From NCBI RefSeq assembly GCF_005517195.1, contig NZ_CP040244.1, positions 6,466,001 through 6,530,000 of the forward strand: 64,000 nt of DNA. Direction: 5' to 3'. The notes beneath the pieces were generated by a model. That model ran no database searches, had not been told where the DNA came from, and saw only the letters and a list, made by a program, of their open reading frames with translations. Both the position numbers and the translations under genes were made by a program. This stretch comes from Streptomyces vilmorinianum. Lineage in GTDB: Bacteria > Actinomycetota > Actinomycetes > Streptomycetales > Streptomycetaceae. This document shows positions 8,536 through 18,342 of the stretch, in pieces; the stretch's first letter is position 1; each line of letters opens with the position of its first letter.

Positions 8536-9104
8536 CCGCAGCAGCCACCGACCCCCGCGCCGCCCGCACGCGCGCCAAGCTGCGCGCCGCCCTCCTGGAG
8601 GAGTGCGCCGAACGCCCCCTGGACGAGGTCGGGGTCGCCGCGCTGGTCCGCCGGGCGGGAGTCGGCCGGGCCACCTTCTATCTGCACTACACCGACCTCC
8701 AGGCCCTCGCCGTCGACGCCTGCGCCGATGTCGTACGGGAGGCGGTCGAGGCCCTGCACGCCTGGCGGGGCGTCCCCGACCCCGACGTACCGCCTCCGGC
8801 CCTGGCCGCGTTCTTCGCGGACGTCGCCCCGCACGCCCGGCTCTACACGAGCCTGTTGCGGCCGGGCGGCGGCGGGCCGCTCGGCGACCTGCTCCACGCC
8901 GAGCTGCGCGAGTACAGCCGCCGGGAGCGCGCGCTCGCCGGCGCGCCGGAGCCCGCGCTGGTCGCGTCCGCCGTGTCGGCGGCCTTCGGCGGGCTGCTCG
9001 CCGACTGGCTGCACGGCCTGATCGAGGCGACCCCGGAGGAGCTCGCGGACCGCACCTGGCGGCTGCTCGTCGCCCTGCACCGGACGCCGCTGGGCGGGAA
9101 GTGA
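8532..9104 (+). CDS. TetR/AcrR family transcriptional regulator
   Basis: A 190-residue repressor with an N-terminal TetR helix-turn-helix (ARTRAKLRAALLEECAERPL, then VAALVRRAGVGRATFYLHYT at about 34-53) and a TetR_C-like ligand domain. The GTG start overlaps the DUF1304 stop by four bases. It probably represses its own operon through the 31-bp palindrome at 8147-8177. The ligand is unknown, perhaps a small lipophilic compound handled by DUF1304. Confidence 0.88.
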   Translation: MTAAATDPRAARTRAKLRAALLEECAERPLDEVGVAALVRRAGVGRATFYLHYTDLQALAVDACADVVREAVEALHAWRGVPDPDVPPPALAAFFADVAPHARLYTSLLRPGGGGPLGDLLHAELREYSRRERALAGAPEPALVASAVSAAFGGLLADWLHGLIEATPEELADRTWRLLVALHRTPLGGK

Positions 9105-9116
9105 GCCTTACCTCAC
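9101..9116. promoter_or_regulatory. GTGAG-N6-CTCAC dyad over the TetR stop
   Basis: A perfect 5-bp inverted repeat (GTGAG CCTTAC CTCAC) covers the tetR stop codon about 90 bp before the fumarase start. It could be an operator for the fumarase gene or a chance dyad. Confidence 0.25.
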
Positions 9117-9204
9117 AGGATCGGGACGTACGGGCCGTTCTACGCTGGAGGGCGCGCTGCCAATGGAGGCCGTGCAGCTGTCTGCCGAGTGAGGAATGGC
9201 CGAA

Positions 9205-10872
9205 ATGCCAGAGTTTGCGTACTCCGATCTGCTCCCCCTGGGAGAGGACACCACGCCCTACCGCCTGGTGACCTCCGAAGGTGTCTCCACCTTCGAGGCC
9301 GACGGCCGTACGTTCCTCACGGTCGAGCCGGAGGCGCTGCGCACGCTCGCCGCCGAGGCGATCCACGACATCCAGCACTACCTGCGCCCGGCCCACCTGG
9401 CCCAGCTGCGCCGGATCATCGACGACCCGGAGGCGTCGAGCAACGACAAGTTCGTCGCGCTCGACCTCCTCAAGAACGCGAACATCGCCGCCGCGGGCGT
9501 CCTGCCCATGTGCCAGGACACCGGCACCGCGATCGTCATGGGCAAGCGCGGCCAGAGCGTGCTGACCCGGGGCAAGGACGAGGAGGCCCTGTCCAAGGGC
9601 ATCTACGACGCGTACACCAAGCTCAACCTGCGGTACTCGCAGATGGCCCCGCTGACCATGTGGGAGGAGAAGAACACCGGCTCGAACCTGCCCGCGCAGA
9701 TCGAGCTGTACGCGACGGACGGCGGCGCGTACAAGTTCCTCTTCATGGCCAAGGGCGGCGGCTCCGCCAACAAGTCCTTCCTCTACCAGGAGACGAAGGC
9801 CGTGCTCAACGAGGCGAGCATGATGAAGTTCCTGGAGGAGAAGATCCGCTCGCTCGGCACGGCCGCCTGCCCGCCGTACCACCTGGCGATCGTCGTCGGC
9901 GGCACCTCGGCCGAGTTCGCGCTGAAGACCGCGAAGTACGCCTCCGCGCACTACCTGGACGAGCTGCCGTCCGAGGGCTCCGAGCTCGGCCACGGCTTCC
10001 GGGACAAGGAGCTGGAGGAGAAGGTCTTCGAGCTCACCCAGAAGATCGGCATCGGCGCGCAGTTCGGCGGCAAGTACTTCTGCCACGACGTCCGCGTCGT
10101 CCGCCTGCCCCGCCACGGCGCCTCGCTGCCCGTCGCGATCGCGGTGTCCTGCTCCGCCGACCGTCAGGCCGTCGCGAAGATCACCGCCGAGGGCGTCTTC
10201 CTGGAGCAGCTGGAGACCGACCCGGCGCGCTTCCTGCCGGACACCACCGACGAGCACCTCTCCACCGAGGGGGACGTCGTCAAGATCGACCTGAACCAGC
10301 CCATGGACGAGATCCTCGCCGAGCTGACGAAGTACCCCGTCAAGACCCGCCTCTCACTGACCGGCCCGCTGGTCGTGGCCCGCGACATCGCGCACGCCAA
10401 GATCAAGGAGCGGCTCGACGCGGGCGAGGAGATGCCGCAGTACCTGAAGGACCACCCGGTCTACTACGCCGGTCCGGCCAAGACCCCCGAGGGCTACGCC
10501 TCCGGCTCCTTCGGCCCGACGACGGCCGGCCGGATGGACTCGTACGTCGAGCAGTTCCAGGCCGCGGGCGGCTCCAAGGTCATGCTGGCCAAGGGCAACC
10601 GCTCGAAGCAGGTCACGGACGCGTGCGGCGGCCACGGCGGCTTCTACCTGGGCTCGATCGGCGGCCCGGCGGCGCGTCTCGCGCAGGACTGCATCAAGAA
10701 GGTCGAGGTCGTCGAGTACGAGGAGCTCGGCATGGAGGCCGTCTGGAAGATCGAGGTCGAGGACTTCCCGGCGTTCATCGTCGTGGACGACAAGGGCAAC
10801 GACTTCTTCCAGAACCCGGCCCCGGAGCCGACCTTCACCCACATCCCGGTCCGCGGCCCCGGCCTCGGCTGA
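9205..10872 (+). CDS. fumB: class I (iron-sulfur) fumarate hydratase
   Basis: Iron-sulfur fumarase, converting fumarate to malate in the TCA cycle. The 555-residue product joins an N-terminal Fe-S hydro-lyase domain ([56 protein letters not shown]) to a C-terminal beta domain ([39 protein letters not shown]). Cys residues in MCQDTG and FCHDV are likely cluster ligands. I chose ATG 9205 because GAGGA ends nine bases before it; an ATG at 9196 is too close to that site. The class II enzyme is encoded 2.9 kb downstream, so the cell has oxygen-sensitive and oxygen-stable forms. The symbol follows recalled Streptomyces usage. Confidence 0.93.
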   Translation: MPEFAYSDLLPLGEDTTPYRLVTSEGVSTFEADGRTFLTVEPEALRTLAAEAIHDIQHYLRPAHLAQLRRIIDDPEASSNDKFVALDLLKNANIAAAGVLPMCQDTGTAIVMGKRGQSVLTRGKDEEALSKGIYDAYTKLNLRYSQMAPLTMWEEKNTGSNLPAQIELYATDGGAYKFLFMAKGGGSANKSFLYQETKAVLNEASMMKFLEEKIRSLGTAACPPYHLAIVVGGTSAEFALKTAKYASAHYLDELPSEGSELGHGFRDKELEEKVFELTQKIGIGAQFGGKYFCHDVRVVRLPRHGASLPVAIAVSCSADRQAVAKITAEGVFLEQLETDPARFLPDTTDEHLSTEGDVVKIDLNQPMDEILAELTKYPVKTRLSLTGPLVVARDIAHAKIKERLDAGEEMPQYLKDHPVYYAGPAKTPEGYASGSFGPTTAGRMDSYVEQFQAAGGSKVMLAKGNRSKQVTDACGGHGGFYLGSIGGPAARLAQDCIKKVEVVEYEELGMEAVWKIEVEDFPAFIVVDDKGNDFFQNPAPEPTFTHIPVRGPGLG

Positions 10873-10894
10873 CCGGCACCCTTCTCCCCCCTGA

Positions 10895-10927
10895 GGCCAA
10901 GTAGGCCGGAATCCGGCCTACTTGGCC
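10895..10927 (+). terminator. terminator hairpin, 15-bp perfect stem, 3-nt loop
   Basis: GGCCAAGTAGGCCGG and its exact complement flank AAT, 23 bp after the fumarase stop. Confidence 0.88.
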
Positions 10928-10988
10928 CCTAGAGTCCTGCCATCGGCCGGGACGCGGTGTCCGCGGCGGTGACGAGAGGGGAACGTCC

Positions 10989-11384
10989 ATGTTGCGAGGG
11001 CTCACCACGGTCAGCTTCTACGCCTCCGACCTGGCCGCGGCGAAGAGCTGGTATTCGGAACTGCTCGGCATGGAGCCGTACTTCGAGCGGCCGGGGTACG
11101 CCGAGTTCCGCATCGGTGACTACCAGCACGAGTTCGGGCTGATCGACGCCCGCTACGCACCCGCGGGCGCCGCGGCCGGACCCGGGGGCGCGATCGTCTA
11201 CTGGCACGTCGACGACGTGAGCGCGACGTTCGAGAAGCTCCTGTCCATGGGGGCGAAGGAGTACGAGCCGCTCACCCCCCGCGGCCCGGGATTCGTCACC
11301 GCCTCGGTGACCGATCCGTTCGGGAACGTCCTCGGCGTGATGCGGAACCAGCACTACATGGACGTGCTGAACACCCCGCGGTAG
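10989..11384 (+). CDS. VOC (glyoxalase/dioxygenase superfamily) protein
   Basis: A 131-residue single-copy VOC fold with paired beta-alpha-beta-beta-beta modules ([76 protein letters not shown]). Candidate metal ligands are H52 in YQHEFG and E or H residues in the second half. The specific reaction is unknown. Good ribosome site (GAGAGGGGAACGTCC before ATG). It stands alone between two hairpins, next to the fumarases. Confidence 0.85.
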   Translation: MLRGLTTVSFYASDLAAAKSWYSELLGMEPYFERPGYAEFRIGDYQHEFGLIDARYAPAGAAAGPGGAIVYWHVDDVSATFEKLLSMGAKEYEPLTPRGPGFVTASVTDPFGNVLGVMRNQHYMDVLNTPR

Positions 11385-11416
11385 GGGTACCGGACGCCCT
11401 GGATACGCTCACGCGC

Positions 11417-12073
11417 ATGAGACACCCGATACGGATCATGGTCCCGGCCCTCGCCGCGCTGGCGGCGGCGGGACTGCTGACCGGCTGCCTGGGCACCGAG
11501 GCGAAGCCCGACAGGACGGCCGACGGCACGGCCGACAGCGCGGCCGGCACGCCGGCGGCGAAGGCCACGTCGCCCGCGTCGGCGTCGCCCAAGGCGACCC
11601 TGGGCGGACCCGGGACCGCCTGTGCGCTGCCCGTCTCCTTCGAGTTGGCGGCGGACTGGAAGCCGAACGTGATCAAGAACGCGGAGGACCCGGAGTTCGC
11701 CGCGCTCACCCGCCAGGGTCCGGTCCTGTCCGTCTGCGAGATCGACGCCAAGCCGGCCGGTCACCTCGGGTATCTGCGGGTCTGGACGGGCAGGCCGGGC
11801 GACGCCAGGGCGACCCTCGAAGGCTTCGTGAAGGCGGAGAAGAACACCTCGAAGGTCTCCTACAAGGAGACGAAGGCGGGCGCGCTGCCCGCCACCGAGG
11901 TCACGTACACGGTCTACAACGAGATCATGGAGGAGTCCAAGGAGGAGCGGGCCTTCGCCGTCTCCACCCCCAAGGGCACGGTCGTCGTGCACCTGGGCGG
12001 GCTCGACTCCGAGGAGCACCGGGAGATGCTGCCGGCCTACGAGCTGGCCCGGTCCAGCCTCAAGACCCTCTGA
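11417..12073 (+). CDS. secreted lipoprotein, DUF-type, unknown function
   Basis: A 218-residue lipoprotein. The signal peptide ends in the lipobox LLTGC (Cys at about 25), followed by a Thr/Ala/Ser-rich linker (about 26-65) and a globular domain ([60 protein letters not shown]). It resembles conserved Streptomyces lipoproteins of unknown role found near fumC; I recognise no catalytic motif. It ends before a bidirectional terminator. Confidence 0.78.
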   Translation: MRHPIRIMVPALAALAAAGLLTGCLGTEAKPDRTADGTADSAAGTPAAKATSPASASPKATLGGPGTACALPVSFELAADWKPNVIKNAEDPEFAALTRQGPVLSVCEIDAKPAGHLGYLRVWTGRPGDARATLEGFVKAEKNTSKVSYKETKAGALPATEVTYTVYNEIMEESKEERAFAVSTPKGTVVVHLGGLDSEEHREMLPAYELARSSLKTL

Positions 12074-12087
12074 TCCCTGCGCACGGA

Positions 12088-12123
12088 CCGTGGCCCCCGT
12101 CCCGCACCGGACGGGGGCCACGG
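12088..12123. terminator. bidirectional terminator, 15-bp perfect stem
   Basis: CCGTGGCCCCCGTCC and GGACGGGGGCCACGG flank CGCACC, between the convergent lipoprotein and SGNH hydrolase genes. Confidence 0.9.
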
Positions 12124-12138
12124 CGTCTCACCGCACGG

Positions 12139-13671
12139 TCACGCGAACCGCTGGTTCGCCGAGCCGTCGCAGTTCTGCAGCCGCAGCGGCTGCTTCGCCG
12201 CCGCCTGTGTGAGGCAGAGCCCGGTCGCGGCCGCCGGCCGGATCGTGGCCCCGTCCCGTACGAACGTCTGGTTCGCCGCGCCCGAGCAGTTCCAGACGAT
12301 GAGCGCCGCGCCCGCCTGGTACCTGGCGGCGGGAACGTCCAGGCAGCGGTCCTGGGTCAGCTCCGTGTGGACGGTCCTGCGCCCGGAGTCGTACCACCAG
12401 CCCTGGTTGCGGCCGCCGTGGCAGTCCCAGCCGAGCACGGCGGTGCCGTTCGCGGAGGTGGCCGCCTCGACGTCCACGCAGTTCCCCGTGGCCTGGTTCT
12501 TCAGCGGCTTGTAGACGTCGTCCCAGGCGTACGGGAAGAGGGTCGGCCGCCCGCTGGAGTTGACGTCCGCGCAGCTCGCCTCGCGCAGACCGGAGTCGTA
12601 GATCTGCGTGAGGCAGGAGGCGAAGGCGGCGTGGCCGCTCGCGTTGGGGTGGAAGGACTGCCGGACGGAGTTCTCGTCCGGGGTGCCGGGCTTGGAGAGG
12701 TCGATGTACAGACCGCGGGCCCAGGTGTCCTCCATGCAGACCTCGTGGCCGTGGAAGAGCCGCGAGTTGTCGAGGTAGGTGGCCCCGGTGTTCGCGGCGG
12801 CCCTGCGCATGCCGCGTTCGAAGGCGGGGACGGCGGTGTTGCGGCCCCAGACGGTGTCGGAGTCGTAGCCGAGTCCGCCGCAGGCGAGCTTGCCGGGGAA
12901 GTTCGGGTTGTCGTGGAAGTCGGGGCCGATGGGGCTCGGGTAGCCCATGACGACGAGCTTGTAGTCGCCGTCGGCGTATCCGGCGTCGCGCATCACGGTC
13001 CGCAGGTCGCGGACGGTCTGCTCGACCTTGGGGACGAGGGCGTCGACGCGGGCCTGCCAGCCGGGGGCGTACTTGGGCTCGCACGGGCCCTGGAGGGTGA
13101 GGTAGCGGGTGACGCAGTCGGTCATCACGGGACCGAACTGCAGGTCGTCGTTGGCGCCGGCGACCAGCAGCACCATCTTGATACGGGTGTTGCGGGCCTT
13201 GATGGCGAGGTTGTCGCTCTGGACGAGCTCGTCGGCGTACTGCTTCGAGCCGCCGATCCTGATGTTGCCGCTGTAGGCGCCGGAACAGGACACGTTGAAC
13301 GTGAGGTCCGCGGGGATCGCCGTGCGGTGGATCGCGGCGTCGGGCGAGCGGTGGCACCAGTTGGTCGGCCCGTTGGTCGGCGGCTCGTAGGTGCCGACGC
13401 CCTCGCCGGAGATCTCGCTGTCGCCGAGCGAGATCAGGCCGGTCCTGCGCTCGGCGAGCGGCCGCTCCTCGGGGCTGCCGTAGATCCTGGTGGCCTCGGC
13501 GGCGCGGATGGCCTCCAGTTCGGGCGAGAGCGGCACGGACGCCGCCGTACGGGTGCCGGTGCCGGTGTCGGCCGCGCCGGCGGGGGCTGCGGCTGCCATG
13601 GTGCCGAAGGCCGCTGCGGCCGCGGCCGTGGCCGCGATCGTCCAGCGGAGTCTGTACCTGGTGCGCCTCAT
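12139..13671 (-). CDS. secreted SGNH/GDSL hydrolase with C-terminal ricin-type lectin domain
   Basis: A 510-residue exoenzyme with a signal peptide (positive RRTRYRLRW, then an Ala-rich core to APAGA, about 1-33). The SGNH esterase domain (about 75-370) has block [12 protein letters not shown], an oxyanion Asn in VAGANDD and the catalytic Asp/His block [12 protein letters not shown] ricin B lectin (CBM13) domain follows (about 385-510; [49 protein letters not shown]). It probably deacylates an acyl ester or polysaccharide outside the cell; the substrate is unknown. ATG with AGGAGG upstream. Divergent from fumC. Confidence 0.88.
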   Translation of the reverse strand: MRRTRYRLRWTIAATAAAAAAFGTMAAAAPAGAADTGTGTRTAASVPLSPELEAIRAAEATRIYGSPEERPLAERRTGLISLGDSEISGEGVGTYEPPTNGPTNWCHRSPDAAIHRTAIPADLTFNVSCSGAYSGNIRIGGSKQYADELVQSDNLAIKARNTRIKMVLLVAGANDDLQFGPVMTDCVTRYLTLQGPCEPKYAPGWQARVDALVPKVEQTVRDLRTVMRDAGYADGDYKLVVMGYPSPIGPDFHDNPNFPGKLACGGLGYDSDTVWGRNTAVPAFERGMRRAAANTGATYLDNSRLFHGHEVCMEDTWARGLYIDLSKPGTPDENSVRQSFHPNASGHAAFASCLTQIYDSGLREASCADVNSSGRPTLFPYAWDDVYKPLKNQATGNCVDVEAATSANGTAVLGWDCHGGRNQGWWYDSGRRTVHTELTQDRCLDVPAARYQAGAALIVWNCSGAANQTFVRDGATIRPAAATGLCLTQAAAKQPLRLQNCDGSANQRFA

Positions 13672-13776
13672 TGCGCCTCCTGGAAGTGGGGTTACCCACG
13701 GTTTCTACTGGCCGGTACGCGCAATGGGAATAGCCGTAACAAGACAAGTGCTCAACTTTGCATGGAGGTTGACGAC

Positions 13777-15192
13777 ATGGCCGACACGACCGGCGACGAC
13801 ATGAGCGAGTACCGGACCGAGCACGACTCCATGGGCGAGGTACGGGTCCCCGCGCACGCCAAGTGGCGTGCGCAGACCCAGCGGGCCGTGCAGAACTTCC
13901 CCGTCTCGGGCCAGCGGCTCGAGCGCGCCCACATCGAGGCCCTCGCCCGGATCAAGGCCGCCGCCGCCAAGGTCAACGCCGCGCTCGGCGTGATCGACCA
14001 GGACATCGCGGACGCCGTCCAGGCCGCCGCCTCCGAGGTCGCCGAGGGCCGCTGGGACGAGCACTTCCCGGTCGACGTCTTCCAGACCGGCTCGGGCACC
14101 TCGTCCAACATGAACACCAACGAGGTCATCGCCACCCTGGCGGGCGAGCGGCTCCCCGAGGGCCGGGAGGTCCACCCCAACGACCATGTGAACGCCTCCC
14201 AGTCGTCCAACGACGTCTTCCCGTCCTCGATCCACATCGCCGCCACGGCCGCCGTCACCCGGGACCTGATCCCCGCGCTGGAACATCTGGCCGCCTCGCT
14301 GGAGCGGAAATCAGCCGAATTCGCGGACGTGGTGAAGTCCGGCCGTACGCATCTGATGGACGCCACCCCCGTGACCCTGGGACAGGAGTTCGGCGGCTAC
14401 GCGGCCCAGGTCCGGTACGGCGTCGAGCGGCTGCGCTCCTCCCTGCCCCGGCTCGCCGAACTCCCCCTCGGCGGTACGGCGGTGGGCACCGGCATCAACA
14501 CGCCGCACGGCTTCTCCGCCGCGGTCATCGCCGAGATCGCCGACGCGACCGGCCTGCCGCTCACCGAGGCCCGCGACCACTTCGAGGCGCAGGGCGCCCG
14601 GGACGGCCTGGTGGAGACGTCCGGCCAGCTCAGGACCATCGCCGTAGGTCTCACGAAGATCTCCAACGACCTGCGCTGGATGGCGTCGGGGCCGCGCACC
14701 GGCCTGGCCGAGATCAACCTCCCCGACCTCCAGCCCGGCTCGTCGATCATGCCGGGCAAGGTCAATCCGGTCGTTCCCGAGGCGGTCCTGATGGTCGCCG
14801 CGCAGGTGACCGGAAACGACACCACGGTGGCGGTGGCGGGCGCGGCCGGGAACTTCGAGCTCAACGTGATGCTCCCGGTGATCGCCAAGAACCTCCTGGA
14901 GTCGGTCCGGCTGCTGTCCAACGCCTCGCGCCTCCTCGCGGACCGTACCGTCGACGGCATCACCGCCAACGTCGAGCGGGCCCGGGAGTACGCCGAGTCC
15001 TCGCCGTCCGTCGTCACCCCGCTCAACAGGTACATCGGCTACGAGGAGGCCGCCAAGGTGGCCAAGAAGTCCCTGGCGGAGCGGAAGACCATCCGCGAGG
15101 TCGTGCTCGCGTCCGGCTACGTCGAGCGGGGCGATCTGACCCTGGAGCAGCTCGACGAGGCCCTCGACGTCCTGCGTATGACTCATCCGTGA
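13777..15192 (+). CDS. fumC: class II fumarate hydratase
   Basis: Oxygen-stable fumarase, a homotetramer without an iron-sulfur cluster. The 471-residue product has the aspartase/fumarase signature [15 protein letters not shown] (catalytic Ser loop), [37 protein letters not shown] and [17 protein letters not shown]. The start ATG 13777 has GGAGG eight bases upstream; an ATG at 13762 overlaps that site. Divergent from the SGNH hydrolase across 105 bp. A DUF402 gene follows. Confidence 0.96.
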   Translation: MADTTGDDMSEYRTEHDSMGEVRVPAHAKWRAQTQRAVQNFPVSGQRLERAHIEALARIKAAAAKVNAALGVIDQDIADAVQAAASEVAEGRWDEHFPVDVFQTGSGTSSNMNTNEVIATLAGERLPEGREVHPNDHVNASQSSNDVFPSSIHIAATAAVTRDLIPALEHLAASLERKSAEFADVVKSGRTHLMDATPVTLGQEFGGYAAQVRYGVERLRSSLPRLAELPLGGTAVGTGINTPHGFSAAVIAEIADATGLPLTEARDHFEAQGARDGLVETSGQLRTIAVGLTKISNDLRWMASGPRTGLAEINLPDLQPGSSIMPGKVNPVVPEAVLMVAAQVTGNDTTVAVAGAAGNFELNVMLPVIAKNLLESVRLLSNASRLLADRTVDGITANVERAREYAESSPSVVTPLNRYIGYEEAAKVAKKSLAERKTIREVVLASGYVERGDLTLEQLDEALDVLRMTHP

Positions 15193-15236
15193 CCTGTGCC
15201 GCAGCGGTGAAGGGGGCCCGCCCCTAAGATCTGCGC

Positions 15237-15902
15237 ATGACAGGATCGGGCGGCCCTCAGCACTGGGCGCCGGGGGAGCACATCCTCTGGCGCTACCGCG
15301 GCAACGGCTCCGGCGCGGTGCACATCTGCCGGCCGGTGACCGTCGTCCAGGACACCCCCGAACTGCTCGCGGTCTGGATGGCCCCGGGCACCGAGTGCGT
15401 CAAGCCGGTGCTCGCCGACGGGACTCCCGTGCACGAGGAGCCGCTCGCCACCCGCTACACCGCCCCGCGCACCACCGCCCGCTCGCGCTGGTTCGGCACG
15501 GGCGTGCTGAAACTGGCCCGGCCCGGGGACCCCTGGTCGGTCTGGCTGTTCTGGGAGCGCGGCTGGCGCTTCCGCAGCTGGTACGTGAACCTCGAGGAGC
15601 CGCGCACCCGTTGGTCCGGTGGCGTCGACTCAGAGGACCACTTCCTCGACATCTCCGTCTACCCGGACCGCAGCTGGCTGTGGCGGGACGAGGACGAGTT
15701 CGCGCAGGCCCAGCGGTCCGGGCTGATGGGCGCGGCGCAGGCGGCGCGGGTACGGTCCGCGGGCCGGGCCGCGGTCGAGGTGATCCGGGCCTGGGGCGCG
15801 CCGTTCTCGGACGGCTGGGAGAACTGGCGGCCCGATCCGGGGTGGACCGTGCCCGAGCTGCCGGTGGATTGGGATCGCACCCCGGCGCACACGGCACCGT
15901 GA
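15237..15902 (+). CDS. DUF402 domain protein (possible nucleoside diphosphatase fold)
   Basis: A 221-residue cytoplasmic protein of the DUF402 beta-barrel family, whose characterised members include the FomD/Ntdp nucleoside di/triphosphatases. Visible motifs are HILWRYRGNG, WSVWLFWERGWRFRSWYVNL, an acidic metal-site-like EDHFLDISVYPDRSW and WRDEDEFAQAQRSG. Asp/Glu residues in DSEDHFLDI and DEDEF are candidate metal ligands. Downstream of fumC on the same strand (44 bp), probably its own unit. The substrate is unknown. Confidence 0.82.
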   Translation: MTGSGGPQHWAPGEHILWRYRGNGSGAVHICRPVTVVQDTPELLAVWMAPGTECVKPVLADGTPVHEEPLATRYTAPRTTARSRWFGTGVLKLARPGDPWSVWLFWERGWRFRSWYVNLEEPRTRWSGGVDSEDHFLDISVYPDRSWLWRDEDEFAQAQRSGLMGAAQAARVRSAGRAAVEVIRAWGAPFSDGWENWRPDPGWTVPELPVDWDRTPAHTAP

Positions 15903-15907
15903 GACCC

Positions 15908-15938
15908 TTGATGCGCCCCCGGGGTGCAAACGTAGGAT
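15908..15938 (+). promoter_or_regulatory. candidate promoter for the sORF-SpoIIE phosphatase unit
   Basis: TTGATG (15908-15913) and TAGGAT (15933-15938) are 19 bp apart, just after the DUF402 stop and 93 bp before the small ORF at 16031. The spacing is slightly long for a principal sigma promoter. Confidence 0.4.
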
Positions 15939-16030
15939 CGTCCTCCGCAAGGCGGTGATCAACCGACGAGGCGTCAACCACAGAGCACGGCGCAGGACCT
16001 GACCGTAAGTCATCCTTGAGGGGGAGAGCA

Positions 16031-16195
16031 GTGCCGGACGTGTGCCCGGGTGTTCCGACCCCTGTCGTAGCCGCTGCCGGCGGGGCGTTCACATCCACCG
16101 CGCGCCAGGGGTTTATCCCCGGTGAAGGCGCGGCATCGGCGAGAAGAGCGAGTGCATCGCACCACCGGCCCGGACGGACGGAATCCCACGCGTGA
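16031..16195 (+). CDS. possible 54-aa upstream ORF, translationally coupled to the SpoIIE-like phosphatase
   Basis: A GTG at 16031 follows GAGGGGGAGAGCA, a stronger ribosome site than the one before the phosphatase. The frame stays open for 54 codons (starting VPDVCPGVPTPVV, ending RTESHA) and stops at TGA 16193-16195, which overlaps the phosphatase GTG start as GTGA. No domain is recognised; the product is Pro/Ala/Arg-rich with no membrane segment. It may be a leader ORF that couples translation rather than a functional protein. In GC-rich DNA an open frame this short can be chance. Confidence 0.45.
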   Translation: MPDVCPGVPTPVVAAAGGAFTSTARQGFIPGEGAASARRASASHHRPGRTESHA

Positions 16196-18342
16196 CGGAG
16201 CATCCCACCTCCCACGAAGGCCGGCAGCCGCTGGCTGCCCGGTCGCACGAGCGCACCCGCCCCCGCCAGGAAGCGGCCGAGGCGAGCGCGCCGGGCACGG
16301 GCGGCCGACCGGGCCGCGCCGACGCCCGGGACGCCTCTCGTACGCCGTCCCGGAGCGGCGAGACCGCTGCCGCCGAGACGCCGGTGCCGGAGCGGCCCGG
16401 CCCCCGGCCGGGCGACGCGCCGGGCCCGGGCCGCTCCGGCACGGGTGCCCCCGTGCCCGGGCAGGTGACGCCATCCGCCGCGGCGGCCCCCGCCTCGGGC
16501 GGGACGGCAGCCGCGGGCGGCGACCGTGGGCACACCGCCACAGGGACGGGTGGCGACACCGGCCGTCCCGTGCCGGGGCAGGGCATGGCGGCCGCGGTGA
16601 TGGCCGTGGCGGGGCCCGGCGGCGGCGCCCCGGCACAGGACGCCGCGGAGGCGCGGCGCGAGGGCGACCGGCTGCGGTTCGTGGGCGCGGCGACCCGCCG
16701 GATCGCGCGCGGGATAGACCTCGACGAGATCGTGCTCGGCCTGTGCCGGGCGACCGTGCCGACCTTCTCCGACGCGATCCTGGTGTATCTGCGCGACCCG
16801 CTGCCGGTGGGCGACGAGCGCCCCGTCGCGCCGTTCGTGCTGCGGCTGCGCCGTACCGACCGGCTCCGCTTAACGGACCTGGAGGGCGAGGAGCTGCTGC
16901 TCGTCCCCGACCCCGATCCGACCCCGGCGGCCGAGCTGTGCGAGGTCCGCTCCGGAAGCGCGCTCGCCGAGGTGCTGCGCGGGGTGCGGCCGGTCTTCGG
17001 CGACTCCGCCGCCGCCCGCGCCGCGCTGCCCGAGCTGCTCGGGCCCGACCATGTGCTGCCCGGCGGGCACCGGGCGATACTGGCCCCGCTGCGGGGCCGG
17101 CGCCGGGTGATCGGCGCCGCGGTCTTCCTGCGCCGCCCCGAGCGGCCGGGCTTCGAGCCGAACGACCTGCTGGTGGCGGCGCAGCTGGCGACGCACACCG
17201 CGCTCGGCATCGACAAGGCCGTGCTGTACGGCCGCGAGGCGTACATCGCCGACGAGCTGCAGCGCACCATGCTGCCGGACTCGCTGCCGCAGCCGACCGG
17301 CGTGCGGCTCGCCTCCCGCTATCTGCCGGCCGCCGAGACGGCCCGGGTGGGCGGCGACTGGTACGACGCGATCCCGTTGCCCGGCAGCCGGGTGGCGCTG
17401 GTGGTCGGCGACGTCATGGGCCACTCCATGACCTCGGCGGCGATCATGGGCCAGCTGCGGACCACGGCGCAGACCCTGGCGGGGCTCGACCTGCCGCCGC
17501 AGGAGGTGCTGCACCACCTGGACGAGCAGGCCCAGCGCCTCGGCCAGGACCGGATGGCGACCTGTATGTACGCGGTGTACGACCCGGTCTCGCACCGGAT
17601 CACCATCGCCAACGCCGGCCATCCGCCGCCGATACTGCTCCACCTCGGCGGCCGGGCGGAGGTCCTGCGGGTACCGCCGGGGGCGCCGATCGGCGTGGGC
17701 GGGGTCGACTTCGAGGCGGTCGAGCTGGACGCCCCGGCCGGGGCGACGCTGCTGCTGTACACGGACGGTCTGGTCGAGTCCCGGCTGCGGGACGTGTGGA
17801 CCGGGATCGAGCAGCTGCGGGAGCGCCTCGCGGCGACCGCCCAGCTGACCGGCCCCGACCACTCGCCTCCCCTTGAGGCGCTCTGCGACGACGTCCTCGA
17901 CATGCTCGGGCCGGGCGACCGGGACGACGACATCGCGCTGCTCGCGGCCCGTTTCGACGGGATCGCGCCCAGTGACGTGGCGTACTGGTTCCTGGAGCCG
18001 GAGGACGCGGCCCCGGGGCGGGCGCGGCGGCTGGCCCGGCGGGCGCTCGCCCGCTGGGACCTGGAGGAGCTCACGGACTCGGTCGAGCTGCTGATCAGCG
18101 AGGTCGTGACGAACGCCGTGCGGTACGCGGAGCGGCCGGTGACCCTGCGGCTGCTCAAGACCGACGTGCTGCGCTGCGAGGTCGGCGACGACTCCCCGCA
18201 GCTGCCCCGGCAGCGGCGGGCCCGGGACACCGACGAGGGCGGGCGCGGTCTCTTCCTGGTGAACCGGCTGGCCAGGCGGTGGGGCGCGACGCGGCTCTCG
18301 GGCGGCAAGGTCGTCTGGTTCGAGCTTCCGACCCGTAGCTGA
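16192..18342 (+). CDS. GAF-SpoIIE (PP2C) phosphatase with C-terminal HATPase domain
   Basis: A 716-residue stress-type regulator. It has a disordered Pro/Gly/Ala-rich N-terminus (1-150) and a GAF-like sensor (about 160-345; RFVGAATRRIARGIDLDEIV). The SpoIIE/PP2C phosphatase follows (about 350-590; RVGGDWYDAIPLPGSRVALV, VGDVMGHSMTSAAIMGQLRT, LLYTDGLVESR, RDDDIALLAARF with metal Asp residues). Then comes an RsbW-like HATPase_c domain (about 600-714; ELLISEVVTNAVRYAE, GRGLFLVNRLARRWG). The fusion suggests it dephosphorylates an anti-anti-sigma factor and can also bind or phosphorylate one, tuning an unidentified sigma factor. GTG start overlaps the small ORF. Confidence 0.9.
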   Translation: MTEHPTSHEGRQPLAARSHERTRPRQEAAEASAPGTGGRPGRADARDASRTPSRSGETAAAETPVPERPGPRPGDAPGPGRSGTGAPVPGQVTPSAAAAPASGGTAAAGGDRGHTATGTGGDTGRPVPGQGMAAAVMAVAGPGGGAPAQDAAEARREGDRLRFVGAATRRIARGIDLDEIVLGLCRATVPTFSDAILVYLRDPLPVGDERPVAPFVLRLRRTDRLRLTDLEGEELLLVPDPDPTPAAELCEVRSGSALAEVLRGVRPVFGDSAAARAALPELLGPDHVLPGGHRAILAPLRGRRRVIGAAVFLRRPERPGFEPNDLLVAAQLATHTALGIDKAVLYGREAYIADELQRTMLPDSLPQPTGVRLASRYLPAAETARVGGDWYDAIPLPGSRVALVVGDVMGHSMTSAAIMGQLRTTAQTLAGLDLPPQEVLHHLDEQAQRLGQDRMATCMYAVYDPVSHRITIANAGHPPPILLHLGGRAEVLRVPPGAPIGVGGVDFEAVELDAPAGATLLLYTDGLVESRLRDVWTGIEQLRERLAATAQLTGPDHSPPLEALCDDVLDMLGPGDRDDDIALLAARFDGIAPSDVAYWFLEPEDAAPGRARRLARRALARWDLEELTDSVELLISEVVTNAVRYAERPVTLRLLKTDVLRCEVGDDSPQLPRQRRARDTDEGGRGLFLVNRLARRWGATRLSGGKVVWFELPTRS
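16384..16442. repeat. 17-bp perfect inverted repeat inside the phosphatase N-terminus
   Basis: GTGCCGGAGCGGCCCGG (16384-16400) and its exact reverse complement (16426-16442) are separated by 25 bp within codons about 65-84. In mRNA it would form a stable hairpin about 190 bases after the start. Confidence 0.85.

Noticed and set aside
7762-10257. Minus-strand frame of over 800 codons across DUF1304, TetR and the class I fumarase
   Set aside because: It is a GC-driven shadow of three well-supported genes, with low-complexity Arg/Gly/Leu composition and no family match.
12139-13671. Tat-exported enzyme because of the N-terminal RR pair
   Set aside because: The sequence RRTRYRLRW lacks the hydrophobic residues of the twin-arginine consensus; a Sec signal fits better.
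12367-13740. Long plus-strand open frame opposite the SGNH hydrolase, joined in frame to fumC
   Set aside because: It is Val/Gly/Asp-rich with no domain, mirrors codon bias of the real minus-strand gene, and fumC has a proper start with GGAGG at 13777.
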